Shown here one piece after another: positions 27,268 through 38,965 of a DNA stretch of 64,000 bases. Each line of letters opens with the position of its first letter. The first letter of the stretch is position 1. The notes below the pieces were generated by a model. It worked only from the letters and a program-made list of their open reading frames with translations. It was not told the DNA's origin and searched no databases. The translations under genes and the position numbers were made by a program. The stretch spans positions 1,736,001-1,800,000 of the forward strand of contig NC_089186.1 in the NCBI RefSeq assembly GCF_947507565.1, given 5' to 3'. This DNA comes from Oscarella lobularis (lineage: Eukaryota > Porifera > Homoscleromorpha > Homosclerophorida > Oscarellidae).

Positions 27268-28812
27268 TTGGGGTCTTGCGTCTGTTGGCGTCCTGCTGGA
27301 GATGAAGCCGCCTCCCCGCGCCTGCGGCGGGACACGAGTGCGCGCTCACTTAACCCGACTCCGCCTCCTGCCAAACACCCAGCTAATCGGCTTACCAAAT
27401 ATTAGCTTTCTCCATTTGGAGCATATTGACTTAGCTGGGCGACGGCGTTGTCCGCCCGTTCGATAGGGCTACGAGATTTCCTTCTCAGCCAGTCCTTGAC
27501 CTTGCACAAGAATTCATTATTGATTGCTCCGTAAACGCGTCAAAGATCTCGGATGTTTGCCTGTTTATGTTTAACTATTGCTACGAGACGAGTGGAAGTG
27601 GATGACCTCATCTGCACGCGACTCTGTTTGGCACGTCCCTATAGAATCGATCAATTGAGGAAATAGCCGCTCTTCCGTTTATTTGTCTTGGACGTCATAT
27701 CGTGCATTGAAACAGAGGATGCTGTTTGTACTACGATCCCTACTTAGTCGTCGGTGACGTCAAGGCAAATGAGCGATTAATTTAACCAATAAGGGTAATC
27801 CTCTCCGGCTCGCAGTGTTTGCTAGTGGGGGTTGGGCAAAGGAAAAGCCCAGATGGCGGCCGATCGTTGTAATCACACTTGGGGGCAATGTAAATAGACC
27901 AGTTCCATTCCGGAGCCGTGTCCGCCTGTCTATCTGCAGAATTAGTCTCTCGTCTCTTCCGTTCACCTACTTTTCTGTGATGTGACTGCAGTGCTATTGA
28001 TTCTTTCTACGTAGTTCAATGTCTACGCTGCCTGTATACGCACATCTTGCGACTCTGTTTATACACTGTAATACCGATAGTCAAACGTCTTGTGTCACTG
28101 TCTCCCTTCAGTGACACGCACGTTTCGAGGACTCCTCTATATTGATGAACATTTAACCTCAAACCTTTGAGGTCAAACCTCTACTTCTGTTTCGCTGGTT
28201 ACCACAATCGTTCAATGTCCTGTTGGGTTCTTGAAATCGAGGTACTATTTCGCGTCTTTCGTCGATCCTTCATTGTAATATTTCCGGTTGCGGTATATCC
28301 AAAGTGTCCCTCTTTTTTGTGTGTGTGACGTGTAATGTCTGCCGCTAATGCTATACAGCGATAGCGTTCCTCTTCCTTTACGCAGTTGGTCCTTTCGGCG
28401 CGGTTCCAGTCAGTACTCCTATGTCTTCCCGCGTGACCTCTATTCTCGTTTGCATGCACTGCTGTGTCTGCCCCTGTACACCTGAATGTCCTCGCCCTGT
28501 CTCTCCCCGCTTTCACATTCTTCAACCTACGTAATGTTTTGTCTGCTAATGCAATCGTCTTTTCTCACTATTTCACGTTTTTCAGTTGCCTGCACGTAGA
28601 CGTTTCGCGCCTGATACAAGTGAAAAGGAGACGCTGCTCAGGATGATAAGGTTTGATGCAATTAGATGAGAGGTATTTAGTATACCACTGGAGAGACTTC
28701 GCGACTTCCCCGCGGCCGCGGGATTTTTATTTTCTTACACATTGCAACACGACCACGCGCTAAGAGTACAGGCAACAAATGGCGTTCCTCTTTCCCTAAT
28801 ATTTCAATCGTA

Positions 28813-30167
28813 TCATATAACTTTCTTTCTCTTTTTCTTCGACTTTTCTTTCGCCGCCTCTTCTTCCAAACGCTTTTTTATCCTCTCGCGAGCCTTTTTC
28901 TCGGCCTCCTATAGTAGGAAAAAAGCAAGCGACTAGTATCTCGCGTCTACACGTAAAACCACGCGGCGCGTCCGCGCGCGCGTACCGCCGATGAAGGGGG
29001 AGGAGGAAGATCGGGCATTGGAACCGGTCCCAAGCCCATTTGGGGAGACGTAAGGGGAGTCGCCGACTTGGGTCGAGTCGGCGTAATAAAACTAGACGTC
29101 GGAAACGACGACTGTCCCTGAAGGGGCTCCCACGACGGGTCTAAGAGCAAAACAACAAAGTTTCAAGACGGTCTTAGCAAAAATAAGTCAGATCTATACT
29201 AAGACCTTCTTGAAGTTGTTCGATGATTTGAGCTCTCTTTTTCATGACTTGCTTGTAAAGTTCCTGGCACCCATATTGTTCGAAAACGCGCAGAAATCCG
29301 CGCACTTGTCCGTCAAACATCTGTTATATATAAGGTACAGTGTACGTGCATTCGGAAGTCTACTAGCGCGCGGGCTACTGGTGAATCATTCATGGTCTTT
29401 GTAAATGAGCCGGGAACAAAGGGGACCGTTTCCAGTGTTTCTATAATGTATGAGATAGCGATCGATTTTTCTTAATTAATTTTAATTGATTGGGGGGTCC
29501 CCGCACTTCGCGAAACTTGGCTTCCCGACATTTTGTAGTCGTTGATTTCGCGATCTTTCTTGCTAATGATTTTCTGGAGTTCATCTTGCCTACGCAGCAA
29601 TTCGCCTACCATTACAACGAGAGGTATCACCATCTGAGAGCCAAGCTATAGAGAGAAAATACCACGTGACAGATTAATTAATTAATTAATAATGAAAAAA
29701 ATAAAGACTTCTTTATTAGGTTCTTGATGGCAGTGGAATTCCCATTGAAAGGGAAGTTCTCGCAACTGCGTTTTCATTATGAGGTGTATCTCGTCTTCCG
29801 ATTTCTTTCGTGGAGTCAAACATCAATAGAGGTATATTTGCTGATTAATTTTTTTCTTACCTGAACTAGATCTGTAGATATTGTGGAATCCGTTTCGCGC
29901 TCTTTTAATTTTCGCGCGATGTGCGCGAGAAAGTCGGACGGAGATCCGCTTAGTCTGGGATTCAGTGCCTGTGCGCGTGTCATCCGGGATCGCGTCCCGC
30001 GAAAAATGATTTTTCACCTTGGATCGAATTTCCAGATTCTTCGCGTCGATGCGTTCGCCGTATATTCGCTCGTAGTCGGTGACGAGTATCTCGTACGACG
30101 TATCGTCGAACGTGTACTTGACGAGACACGAGCGATCTCCCAAACGAAGAACTTCCCAGCTATCCAT
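28813..30167 (-). CDS. NHEJ1: Non-homologous end-joining factor 1 (XLF/Cernunnos)
   Basis: Nuclear scaffold that bridges DNA ends with XRCC4-LIG4 in non-homologous end joining. The first exon from the ATG at 30167 encodes WEVLRLGDRSCLVKYTF and YEILVTDYERIYGERID, matching the XLF head domain. The exon at about 29641-29510 encodes SQMVIPLVVMVGELLRRQDE followed by KKDREINDYKMSG, the coiled-coil stalk. A proline/serine-rich linker exon (about 29135-28975; FPTSSFITPTRPKSATPLTS) follows. The last exon ends in a lysine-rich helix (KKRLEEEAAKEKSKKKRK) with stop at 28815-28813, corresponding to the basic Ku-binding tail (the terminal aromatic pair of the vertebrate KBM is not evident). Similarity is modest but the domain order is right. 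The start is 57 bp from the PIGU start on the opposite strand. Confidence 0.82.
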
Positions 30168-30223
30168 ATTGCTCGTCTCACGTGACGAGGTTTGTTACAC
30201 GTGGGCAACGTTCCCGGCTAAGA
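30168..30223. promoter_or_regulatory. Bidirectional promoter region NHEJ1/PIGU
   Basis: Only 56 bp separate the divergent start codons. CACGTGA (near 30178-30184) and ACACGTGG (near 30196-30203) are two E-box-like elements in this interval. The 5' UTRs must be extremely short or overlap. Confidence 0.6.
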
Positions 30224-32100
30224 ATGGCGACCTTTCGTACGTACGCAACTTGCGCGGCTTTAGGGCTTCTCCTGCGAGTTCTAGCCATCGAATTGGACGT
30301 TGTACAGTGGCTAGGGAATCGCATCGAAGTCTCGACGCCGCTAACCAACTGGAATCGCAGTAACACAGCAAGAAAAATCCAAATTCCTTCTCGATCTATT
30401 TATTTTCGCAAAGGAAAAGAAGCCTTGGCTCTAATCGAGCAAAAGGTGTCACCGTACGACGGCGACACGGTGCACGAGGCAAGCAATTAAAAATTGAAAA
30501 TTCGGAATGAAGCGACATAGTTTTTCTTAGACCCCATTGGTCATTTTGCTGTTTCAAGCGTTTTCTAACTACGCGCCCTTCTCGACAGCGTATCTGTTTT
30601 TAGTAAATTTAGATGATATATATACAAATATGGTCAAATTCTGACGTCACGACACGTGTAGCTCATTGACTTCGCCATAGCAATGGCTCTCGTAGAAATA
30701 GCTAAAATTCATCAGAAGATACTAGTAACCAACCGTCGAAAAGTTCAATACATTTTATTGATTAATTATTACTTAGCTTGAGACTCAGAAACTTGAAGCC
30801 CCTTTCTATGCTAAGGGCGTTGATCGGATTCTCATTAGTCAAGACGAACTGCTGCCTATTAAACTGGCTGCTTTGTAAGAGCAAGATTGTTAAATAATCA
30901 TTGAGTTATTAGGTGCTACTAGATATGCATTGAGTCCCTGTGCTCTTCTTACCTGTGTTGGTCAATCTGGTTCACTATTTAATAGTGCTTCGATAGTCTT
31001 TGCATTTTTGTTCATACTGAAAGGTGATCACGTGAACTCGTATATAATGAATTAATTGTTTGGGAATCCTTTGTAGGGAAATCCGGTTTCGCTGCCGGTT
31101 TTCTGGCTCTTGCCACGTACCTCTCACTGTATCCAGTGATGCTTATTCTTCCTCTAATTTTAATTGACTATCAGGTATTCAATCATATATGAAAGCAGCA
31201 AGTTTTTTATTTATTTTTGTTTGTGGACCAGATTATGAAATGTTCTTACGTGAAATCTGCGATTCGAGTGATTCTGCCTTTCATCGTCGTGTTTTCCTTT
31301 CTCAACTTCACTTCCTATTACATATCCGGCTCGTGGGACTACGTTCAATCAGTCTACGGCTTCATGTAAATCAAATCCTCGTGTAACTATTCTATTTTCG
31401 ATGTTCTTCTCTTTAGTCTAGCTGTGACCGATCTGACTCCCAACGTCGGTCTGTTCTGGTACTTTTTCATGGAAATGTTTGACCACTTTTACTCCTTCTT
31501 TGTATGGGTCTTCCAAATCAACGTCTTTCTCTACACAATGCCCTTAGCCATTCGCCTTAGGTTCGCTCTCCTCATTTTTTTATATTCTCCGAGACGTACA
31601 TATCGTTTTTCTTCCAGAAAACATCCCGGCTTCTTATTCTATACCTTATGCAGTGTCATGTCAATATTCAAGTCATATCCAACGGTAGGAGACCTTGCTT
31701 TGCCGTTGGCTCTACTTCCCCTGTGGTCTCATACGTTCAAATGTAATTAATTCGTTATTTAAGCATCATTTGCAATGGTATTTTGTTTCTAGATATGAGA
31801 TATAGTTTTCTGGCTGGATCAATGTTTCTTGTTGCAGTCGTTATAGGACCAATCTTTTGGCATATGTGGATCTATGCTGGAAATGCGAATGCGAATTTTT
31901 TCTTTGCCTCTACTGTTGTTTACTCGTTGGCTCAAGTAGGAAATAGTGTCATTCTAAACTTGTGATTTACTTTCTTGTGTGTTTAGATCTTACTTGTGAA
32001 CGATACTGTTTTTGCACTTTTGCGAAGGGATTATGATCTTCGGGAGGGACTGGACATACCGGAAGTGGATGGGAGGCCTGGATTAGTAAAAATGACGTAA
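30224..32100 (+). CDS. PIGU: GPI transamidase subunit PIG-U, complete copy
   Basis: Multi-pass ER membrane subunit of the GPI transamidase complex, which attaches GPI anchors to proteins. The start at 30224 gives [20 protein letters not shown], a hydrophobic first segment. Later exons encode [42 protein letters not shown]-type loop segments, [88 protein letters not shown] and [20 protein letters not shown], in the order of human PIGU. The stop is at 32098-32100 and an AATAAA signal overlaps it (32099-32104). This is the only one of three copies with first exons and uninterrupted frames. It is the left edge of the triplication. Confidence 0.93.
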
Positions 32101-32131
32101 ATAAAGATCAGACATAAAGTGTAGTCATGAT

Positions 32132-32142
32132 TGCGCATGCGC
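32132..32142. promoter_or_regulatory. NRF-1-like palindrome upstream of gene A
   Basis: TGCGCATGCGC, a consensus-like NRF-1 site, sits about 100 bp before the start codon, within the 140 bp between PIGU and gene A. The same site is kept in front of genes B (38858-38868) and C (46211-46221). Confidence 0.55.
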
Positions 32143-32239
32143 GTGGGTCCAAGAGACCGCCCGTGAGTCGTCGCCTTCTTACGCTCGTTCAGAGTCGTTG
32201 TCGTCGCAAAACGCTGTTGAATCACTAAATCATCTTGAG

Positions 32240-35200
32240 ATGACATCGTCTGCTAGTTCTATCGAACGATTGATCACGATAACCAAAGAATGGCAGGGCG
32301 ATGAACTGAAGAAGTTTCTCTCGACGGAAAAAGGATTTCGACTTGAGCAGGTATATAAAGAACTCATGTATTGACCGCTTCTCACGATTGTGTTTCGTTT
32401 TTTAGAAAGGCGACCTAAGACAAGACATATATGGACAAGAGCGTCACGATTGGTTCTTCGCTATTCACTTTGTGGCTGGAAGAAAATTTGAGACGGCGGA
32501 GGAAGCGGATGAGTGGCTCAGCTACTTGGTTGTACAAAAAAAGGAAGACATTGAAAACCAATCACTATGGGTATGAATACGTTTTGGATTGGTAATTAAT
32601 TGATGCGTGGATGCAGGGGGCACTCCGCCCACTTCACTGTGCGTGCAAGTGGGGAAATATTTTTGGCGTTGAATGGCTCGTCAGTCACGGTGCAAATATC
32701 AACGAGGACGACGCAGTATGACTTGTAATTGATTTTCAATAATTTCACTCATTGCTCTTTTTTAGTGTGGACGTACGTCATTTTCTTTTGCCTGTGCAAG
32801 TTCCGTTGACACAATGAAGAAAATGCTCTATCTGGAGAAACAGGGCTGTCATGTTCGACAATATGACATTGTAACAGATTTACATCAACGCTCTGGATAT
32901 AAAATTCATTGTTTTATAGTTTATTGCGGCTGAAAATAAATTTGCGTCATCGGAACAAGCTCACGAAGTTTTTCATCATCTTGTTAATGAAAAGGGGATG
33001 AGCATCAACGTTACTACTCACGTGGGGGTATATGATGTGCTCTTGTTTTGCTACATGTGAGAAGATTATCTGAATGATAGCGGAAAGGGACTCCTCTGCG
33101 ATGCGCCTGCTTTGATGGAAGCGTCTTTGGAGTGAAATGGCTCATCAGTCACGGTGCTAATGTAGAAGCATAACATAAAATTCATTTCATATGATTGCAC
33201 CGACATTACTTTCTTAGATTGAAACAGAGCCGTATCAGGGAACAGATCTGTATGAGGTTGTCTGTAAAAGTTCTGTCGACACATTGAAGAAAATACTCAT
33301 TCTGGAAGAGCGTGGCTATGATGTTTCACCGCGTGCTATTGTAAACAGATTGACGTCAACAGTCTAGCGTGCAATAGACATATACATTGTACTCTTTTAA
33401 GTTTTTATCCGCCGAAATTCAATTTGCTTCGTGTGAAGAAGCGTGCGAGGTTTTTCATCATCTTGTGTATGTCAAGGGAATGATCGTCAACGCTACTGAT
33501 GCAGAGGTACATGCTGTTCGTTGTTTGCTACATGTTCACATTTTGATAAAATAATAGTTGGATACTCCTCTGCATTGTGCCTGCAAGAAGGGAAGCTTTT
33601 TTGTAGTGAAATGGCTCATAGAACACAACGCTACTATTAATAGCGTCAACAAGGTAAAAAATATCACATGTGATACATTATTCTCATATCATCTCTAGTA
33701 TGGCATTACGCCTCTTATGTGCGCGTGTGAAAGTGACAGTGACCATCTATTGAAAGTGCGCTACCTGAGTGAAAAAGGAACTGAATGTCTCATGACAGAT
33801 AAGGTACGTTTTTCTGTCAACCTTGGGAGAAATCAACGTTTCCTTTATTTAGCAAGGAGAGACGGCCTTGTTTTATGCCATCAACTACTTTCTTCCTGAG
33901 GATATCGAAGACTTTTTATCTGAGACATTGGATGACGATAAATGCGAAAGAATAGCTGCCAGTAAATGCTCAATTTCTGAAGGCGAATTGAACGAAGTTC
34001 TTCAATATCTTGTCATTGAAAAGAGGATGAATATCAATTCTGTTAATAAGGTAGCATTCTTATGACACCTATTCCGGATTATTTCAGGAATTTCTACGTT
34101 TATAGCTCGGAATGACACCCTTGTTGCACGCATGTAATAAATCTGAATATCCTCTCTTCGCTGTTCGACAGCTACTTGAACTAGGAGCTGATGTCACCGC
34201 AAAAGATTCCGTTCGTCAGACTTCTCACTGCTGATTCCGTATTCTATTCCTATCTTCATAGATGAGCCGCAATGCCTTTCATCTGATTGCAATGAATAGT
34301 TGGCGTATTAACGTGCCAGCCATTAATCTTTTGATTGAGAAGGGTATTGACGCTACGTTCAGAGACAAGGTGACGCGTTTTCATCCTCTTTTCAGAGGAG
34401 TTATAAATGTGAAATTTAGGACGGAAAGGCGCCTTATCAACTGGCAGACGGTGAACTGAGAATGCGTCTTCGACAGCATTACGTACGCCACTAGTTAGAC
34501 TGTAATCAGTCCAGAGGTTCTTCATCATTGTGTTGTAGGACGCCGCTCGATTTTCCGTCCTTCGACAGGAAAAGGTTCGCCCCGATTCAATCAAAGTGTG
34601 CGTGGTCGGAAGTGAAATGGCTGGAAAGACGACGTTCGTAAAATCTCTTCTTCAGCTCACTCTTCCTCCAATTAAACCGAAAGATCGCACAGCCGGCGTT
34701 GCCATTAAGAGCGGTCAAATTCCGGGAGTTGGCAAAGGATCGATATGGGACTTTGGTGCCCAACCAACCTTCCACAGCGCACACGGTCTCTTCTTTGGAC
34801 CGTCCAATACGATGTTCGTTCTCGTGCTTCGCTTTCGAGAAGGAGAAAGGATGACACCAGAAGTATATCTTCTAGAAATCGGGCGCTATTGGTGCGCCTT
34901 CGTCAAAGCGGCACTACGCAGGCTTCCACCACACCTAAGGTCACCGCTTCGTCTTCTCATTATCGGCAACGTGATTGGCGAAGAGGAAGAGGGCACAGAA
35001 GCAAGCTTCCAGCTAAAACGCGTCGCCGAAATTCTTCAGGAAGAATTTAAAGACACGTTTAAGATTGTCGACGTACTTGAAATGGATTGCAACAGAAGCT
35101 ATTCGGTGCGCATGGCTGACTGTCGACGCAAACTGAAAAGAGTTCGTGAAGAAATGCTCGAGGCTAGTTACAGTGTTGATAGCATTTTTTTACTTCCCAC

Positions 35201-37020
35201 TTCATTCTTTTTCTCTTGACAGGCAGCCGATGGTGTGTCCAAACTTTGCCAAGCCATTGAGGAAAATCTTTCTCTGTCCGACGAGAAGCGAGAATCTTCA
35301 TTGGAATGTTTTATGACGCCAGACGAATTCACCGAATGGGTTGCTGAAGACGTTGGCGCTATTTTGACTGAAGATGAGAGCAAAATATCCGTTGAATATC
35401 TTGACTCGTCCGGAATAGTGAGTACAGAATTACGTGTTTGACTTCATAGTCTTATCTTCATTTATAGATTGTTAATCTCGGTCCTCGAATTTGTCTCCGG
35501 CCACTTTGGCTCTGTAGCAACGTGATTGGTCCACTTCTGGCTCCGCGCTACTTTCCCTTTGGCATGAAGACAGCCAAGCCTGGCATGGTAACAAGGCAAG
35601 ACATTGAGTCGGCTCTAAGGGCTTTCGAAAACTACCTCAAGCACAAGGGCAGTCCGTCTCCGTTTTCGGTGACAGCCAACGAAGCGACGGAAATTCTTCT
35701 TTACCTGGAACTATGCGTTCGGTCAAGACACATTCCGGGGTTCTATCAGATTCCGGCTCTCCTGGAAGATTCAATTCCTGGCGACGCTTGGGTTGAAAAT
35801 CCGATGCTGGACGTGTATCGCGGTATGCGGTATGAATGTGCTAATTGCGTCGATATCATATTGCCGTTGTCGTTTGTCGTCTTTCAATCTCGATCTTCTC
35901 GTTTGGGCAATACGAGTCACGAGGCGTGGAAAGACGGCGTCAAACTAGTGAAGGTCGTCGGCCGCCAAGTAGTCGAATGCCTTGTGACATTAGGAATCAA
36001 AAAATTCCACTGCTGCATTGACGTCATTATGCGCTGGTCTAGCCAAACAGCGTGTCATGAATTGGCGAAGCAGATGCTAGACGAACTGAAAGAGATGATC
36101 GTCGAAGTGTGCGAAGAAAGAAGTCCGGGAGTGCTCCTCAACTGGTTCTATTTAGACAGTACTCATCTTAAACGACTCAACGATGATCCAGCCATTTATT
36201 CGTCTAGTAAAGTAGATCAGACGGTCAGGAACAACGGTATTGATGACGTTTTGTTTTCGGATCAACCACAAAGACGTTATTATTTGTCTGTGAGAGACTT
36301 GGCTATTACTGCAGACATCCAAGAGGAGGTATTTGGATTGAGTGCGATTCGTTAAATAATGTCATTGTTTTTCAGCGCTCAGCTTCTTATCCTGAGGCAG
36401 TGGCAGAATCCCAAGGTCCCAGCGGACCAAAGAGAAGAGCTCCCAATGAGGTATCCTTGTGTACAGTATACTGTATGCTGCAGCGTTCTTCACTCTCTCT
36501 ATTCAGCTAACTATTCCTCGTGCAAAGCGTCTGGCAACGTCTCATCGTAGACTAGAGGTTGAGTCGGAGGATTCAGCACAGGTAATACGGAAGGTTCCCG
36601 TGGCGGTTATCTTAGACAGTCTCTTGTATTTCAGATAGCAAGCCGAGTTGTCACTGATCGTTTGGCATCTCCCTGCGAAGGTCAGTTTTTTTAGAAATGA
36701 TTCTATGTCTATAATTATACGCAGTTGTGTCATCAGGCTCGTTTCCGGCCGATAATGATTCAGTATCAGTCGATTTGGTGAAGACGTGCGCCGTCGTTGC
36801 TCCAACCAAGTGGGAAGAAATTGGGTATCTGCTGACTGACCTTAACACGGTTGAAGAAATTCGTGAACGAACTAATGGGAACGTCCCTCGCATGATAAAA
36901 GTGCTAGAAACGTGGAAGCTAAGAGCTAAAACGCCAACAGTGAGAAAGCTTCTAAAGTGGTTCGAGGAAGTTGGTGTGGCCCGTGAAGCAATCAAAAAGA
37001 AATACTTAGAATTGTATTAG
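32240..37020 (+). CDS. Ankyrin-ROC-COR-Death protein, copy A (kinase-less DAPK relative)
   Basis: Multi-exon gene starting MTSSASSIERLITITKEW. About ten ankyrin-like repeats follow, mostly one per exon (for example LRPLHCACKWGNIFGVEWL; DTPLHCACKKGSFFVVKWLI; MTPLLHACNKSEYPLFAVRQ). The exon at about 34538 brings the ROC GTPase domain: P-loop GSEMAGKTT and the switch-II-like segment IWDFGAQPTFHSAHGLFFG. A COR-like region in the exon from about 35468 includes ARYFPFGMK-like text, MLDVYRGMRYECANC and CCIDVIMRWSSQ, resembling DAPK1. A basic Ser/Pro linker is followed by a C-terminal death domain (about 36760-37017; APTKWEEIGYLLTD, VLETWKLRAKTPTVRKLLKW). No kinase domain precedes the ankyrins. ROC-COR proteins bind GTP and dimerise; a death domain implies recruitment of apoptotic or inflammatory adaptors. 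All frames I checked are open. Function is inferred only from domains. Confidence 0.85.
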
Positions 37021-37188
37021 TGTAATCTTTCTGATTTTTAATTAATGGTTTTATTAGTGCTAGTGCAGTCAACTTGTTATCCTTCACAATAAGTTCTTCA
37101 GTCAGACACTGTTTTCAATTCAAAAGTAATTATTGTGAAACTATTTTTAGCAGGTGCCGCGAGATCTACCCCGAATCCCGTATACTCG

Positions 37189-37772
37189 ATGGAATCGGAC
37201 AGACGAAACGCTGCCATTCGCCAGCTTACAGATCTCCTACGCCAAACAGGTATCGTGCACGATCCCGCGAACAAACTCGAAACGTCTCATCGCGCCAACG
37301 CGACCAGGAAACCAGATCACGTCGAACAAGAGCCAACTCACGCTTCCGGTCGCTTATCTCAACGTCGTGACGAAGCGCTTCGCGAGGCTCGACGCGAACG
37401 CGCGTTCGAACGTCGACGATTCGCTGCAGATCTCGTCTATCTTCGAGAATTCTTCAAGTTGACTCCCGCTTTGAAAGTAGACGAACGAAAAGCGAAAACG
37501 TCTTCCGATCATTTTTTCGGCGTAGGTGGAGGGAGCTTCAAAAGATAGAGGTTCTGACGTCAATATTTCTGGTTTCTCGTCACTCGAATCTTTATTTGTA
37601 GGGAATACTACTGTATTCGATTTGAATTTTATTATTCGTCTTTTTTTGATGACTACAGTAGGTGAGAAAGATTTCGGTGGGATTGGCTTCTTTGAAAGAC
37701 ACTCCATGTCGTTTATCGTGTCAACGTTCGTACACACATGTCAGACTCAAACTCTAGAGAGACAGAGTGTAG
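37189..37772 (+). pseudogene. STK11IP 5' fragment, copy 1
   Basis: Retains the start (MESDRRNAAIRQLTDLLRQ) and the next exon of STK11IP, but a 4-bp deletion near 37425 (GCTGCAGATCTC against GCTGCAAAACGATCTC in the complete gene) shifts the frame, and the sequence stops at a junction to PIGU sequence at 37771-37775. It has no LRR or later exons. Confidence 0.8.
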
Positions 37773-38826
37773 TATACTAATGAATTAATTGTTTGGGAAT
37801 CCTTTGTAGGAAATCCGGTTTCGCCGCCGGTTTTCTGGCTCTTGCCACGTACCTCTCACTGTATCCAGTGATGCTTATTGCTCCTCTAATTTTAATTGAC
37901 TATCAGGTATTCAATCACATATGAAAGCAGCAAGTTTTTTATTTATACTTTGTTTGTGACCAGATTATGAAATCTTCTTACGTGAAATCTGCGATTCGAG
38001 TGATTCTGCCTTTTATCGTCGTGTTTGTCTTTCTCAATTTCACTTCCTATTACATATCTGGCTCGTGGGACTACGTTCAATCAGTCTACGGCTTCATGTA
38101 AATTGAATCCTCGTGTAACTATTCTATTTTCGATGTTCTTCTCTTTAGTCTAGCTGTGACCGATCTGACTCTCAACGTCGGTCTCTTCTGGTACTTTTCA
38201 TGGAAATGTTTGACCACTTTTACTCCTTCTTTGTATGGGTCTTCCAAATCAACGTCTTTCTCTACACAATGCCCTTAGCCATTCGCCTTAGGTTCGCTCT
38301 CCTCATTTTTTTATATTCTCCGAGACGTACGTATCGTTTTTCTCCTAGAAAACATCCCGGCTTCTTATTCTATACCTTATGCAGTGTTATGTCGATATTC
38401 AAGTCCAACGGTAGGAGGCCTTTCTTTGCCTTTGGCTCTACTTCCCCTGTGGTCTCATACGTTCAAATGTAAATAATTCGTTATTTAAGCATCATTTGCA
38501 ATGGTATTTTGTTTCTAGATATGAGATATAGTTTTCTGGCTGGATCTATGTTTCTTGTTGCAGTCGTTATAGGACCAATCTTTTGGCATATGTGGATCTA
38601 TGCTGGAAATGCGAATGCGAATTTTTTCTTAGCCTCTACTGTTGTTTACTCGTTGGCTCAAGTAGGAAATAGTGTCATTCTAAACTTGTGATTTACTTTC
38701 TTGTGTGTTTAGATCTTACTTCTGAACGATACTGTTTTTGCACTTTTGCGAAGGGATTATGATCTTCGGGAAGGGCTTGATATACCGGAAGTGGATGGGA
38801 GGCCTGGATTAGTAAAAATGACGTAA
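37773..38826 (+). pseudogene. PIGU copy 2, 5'-truncated
   Basis: Begins in the intron before the exon encoding [18 protein letters not shown], so the first exons are missing. A deleted T near 38197 (GGTACTTTTCATGG against GGTACTTTTTCATGG) and a 5-bp deletion near 38404 (AAGTCCAACGG against AAGTCATATCCAACGG) break the frame between them. Otherwise it is close to copy 1, introns included. Confidence 0.85.
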
Positions 38827-38857
38827 ATAAAGATCAGACATAAAGTGTAGTCATGAT

Positions 38858-38868
38858 TGCGCATGCGC
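38858..38868. promoter_or_regulatory. NRF-1-like palindrome upstream of gene B
   Basis: Same TGCGCATGCGC element and spacing as upstream of gene A. Confidence 0.55.
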
Positions 38869-38965
38869 GTGGGTCCAAGAGACCGCCCGTGAGTCGTCGC
38901 CTTCTTACGCTCGTTCAGAGTCGTTGTCGTCGCAAAACGCTGTTGAATCACTATATCATCTTGAG

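Larger units (their letters stand above)
26155..28812. other. Long gene-free interval 5' of the bHLH gene
   Basis: About 2.7 kb without a supported gene, the longest in the window. It contains an ATTTGCAT octamer-like site near 26324, a GGCCCGT direct repeat near 27155-27183, a TGCA repeat at 27248-27267, and no open frame with recognisable domains. Its place upstream of a developmental regulator suggests cis-regulatory DNA; the right end (about 28000-28812) is 3' flank of NHEJ1. Confidence 0.55.
30456..37772. repeat. Tandem segmental duplication, unit 1
   Basis: Unit 1 runs from the 3' part of PIGU exon 1, through the rest of PIGU and ankyrin-ROC-COR-Death gene A, to an STK11IP 5' fragment. 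It is nearly identical over long stretches, introns included, to unit 2 (for example 32240-33034 against 38966-39760). Left and right limits are defined by comparison with units 2 and 3. Confidence 0.85.

Noticed and set aside
34596-35219. Stand-alone small GTPase gene
   Set aside because: The internal Met lies within an exon that starts upstream with in-frame sequence joined to the ankyrin repeats, and no promoter is evident.
35522-36355. Separate 277-aa gene, repeated at 42273 and 49583
   Set aside because: It is the COR-encoding exon of the ankyrin-ROC-COR-Death genes, with an acceptor upstream and a donor at its end, not an independent gene.
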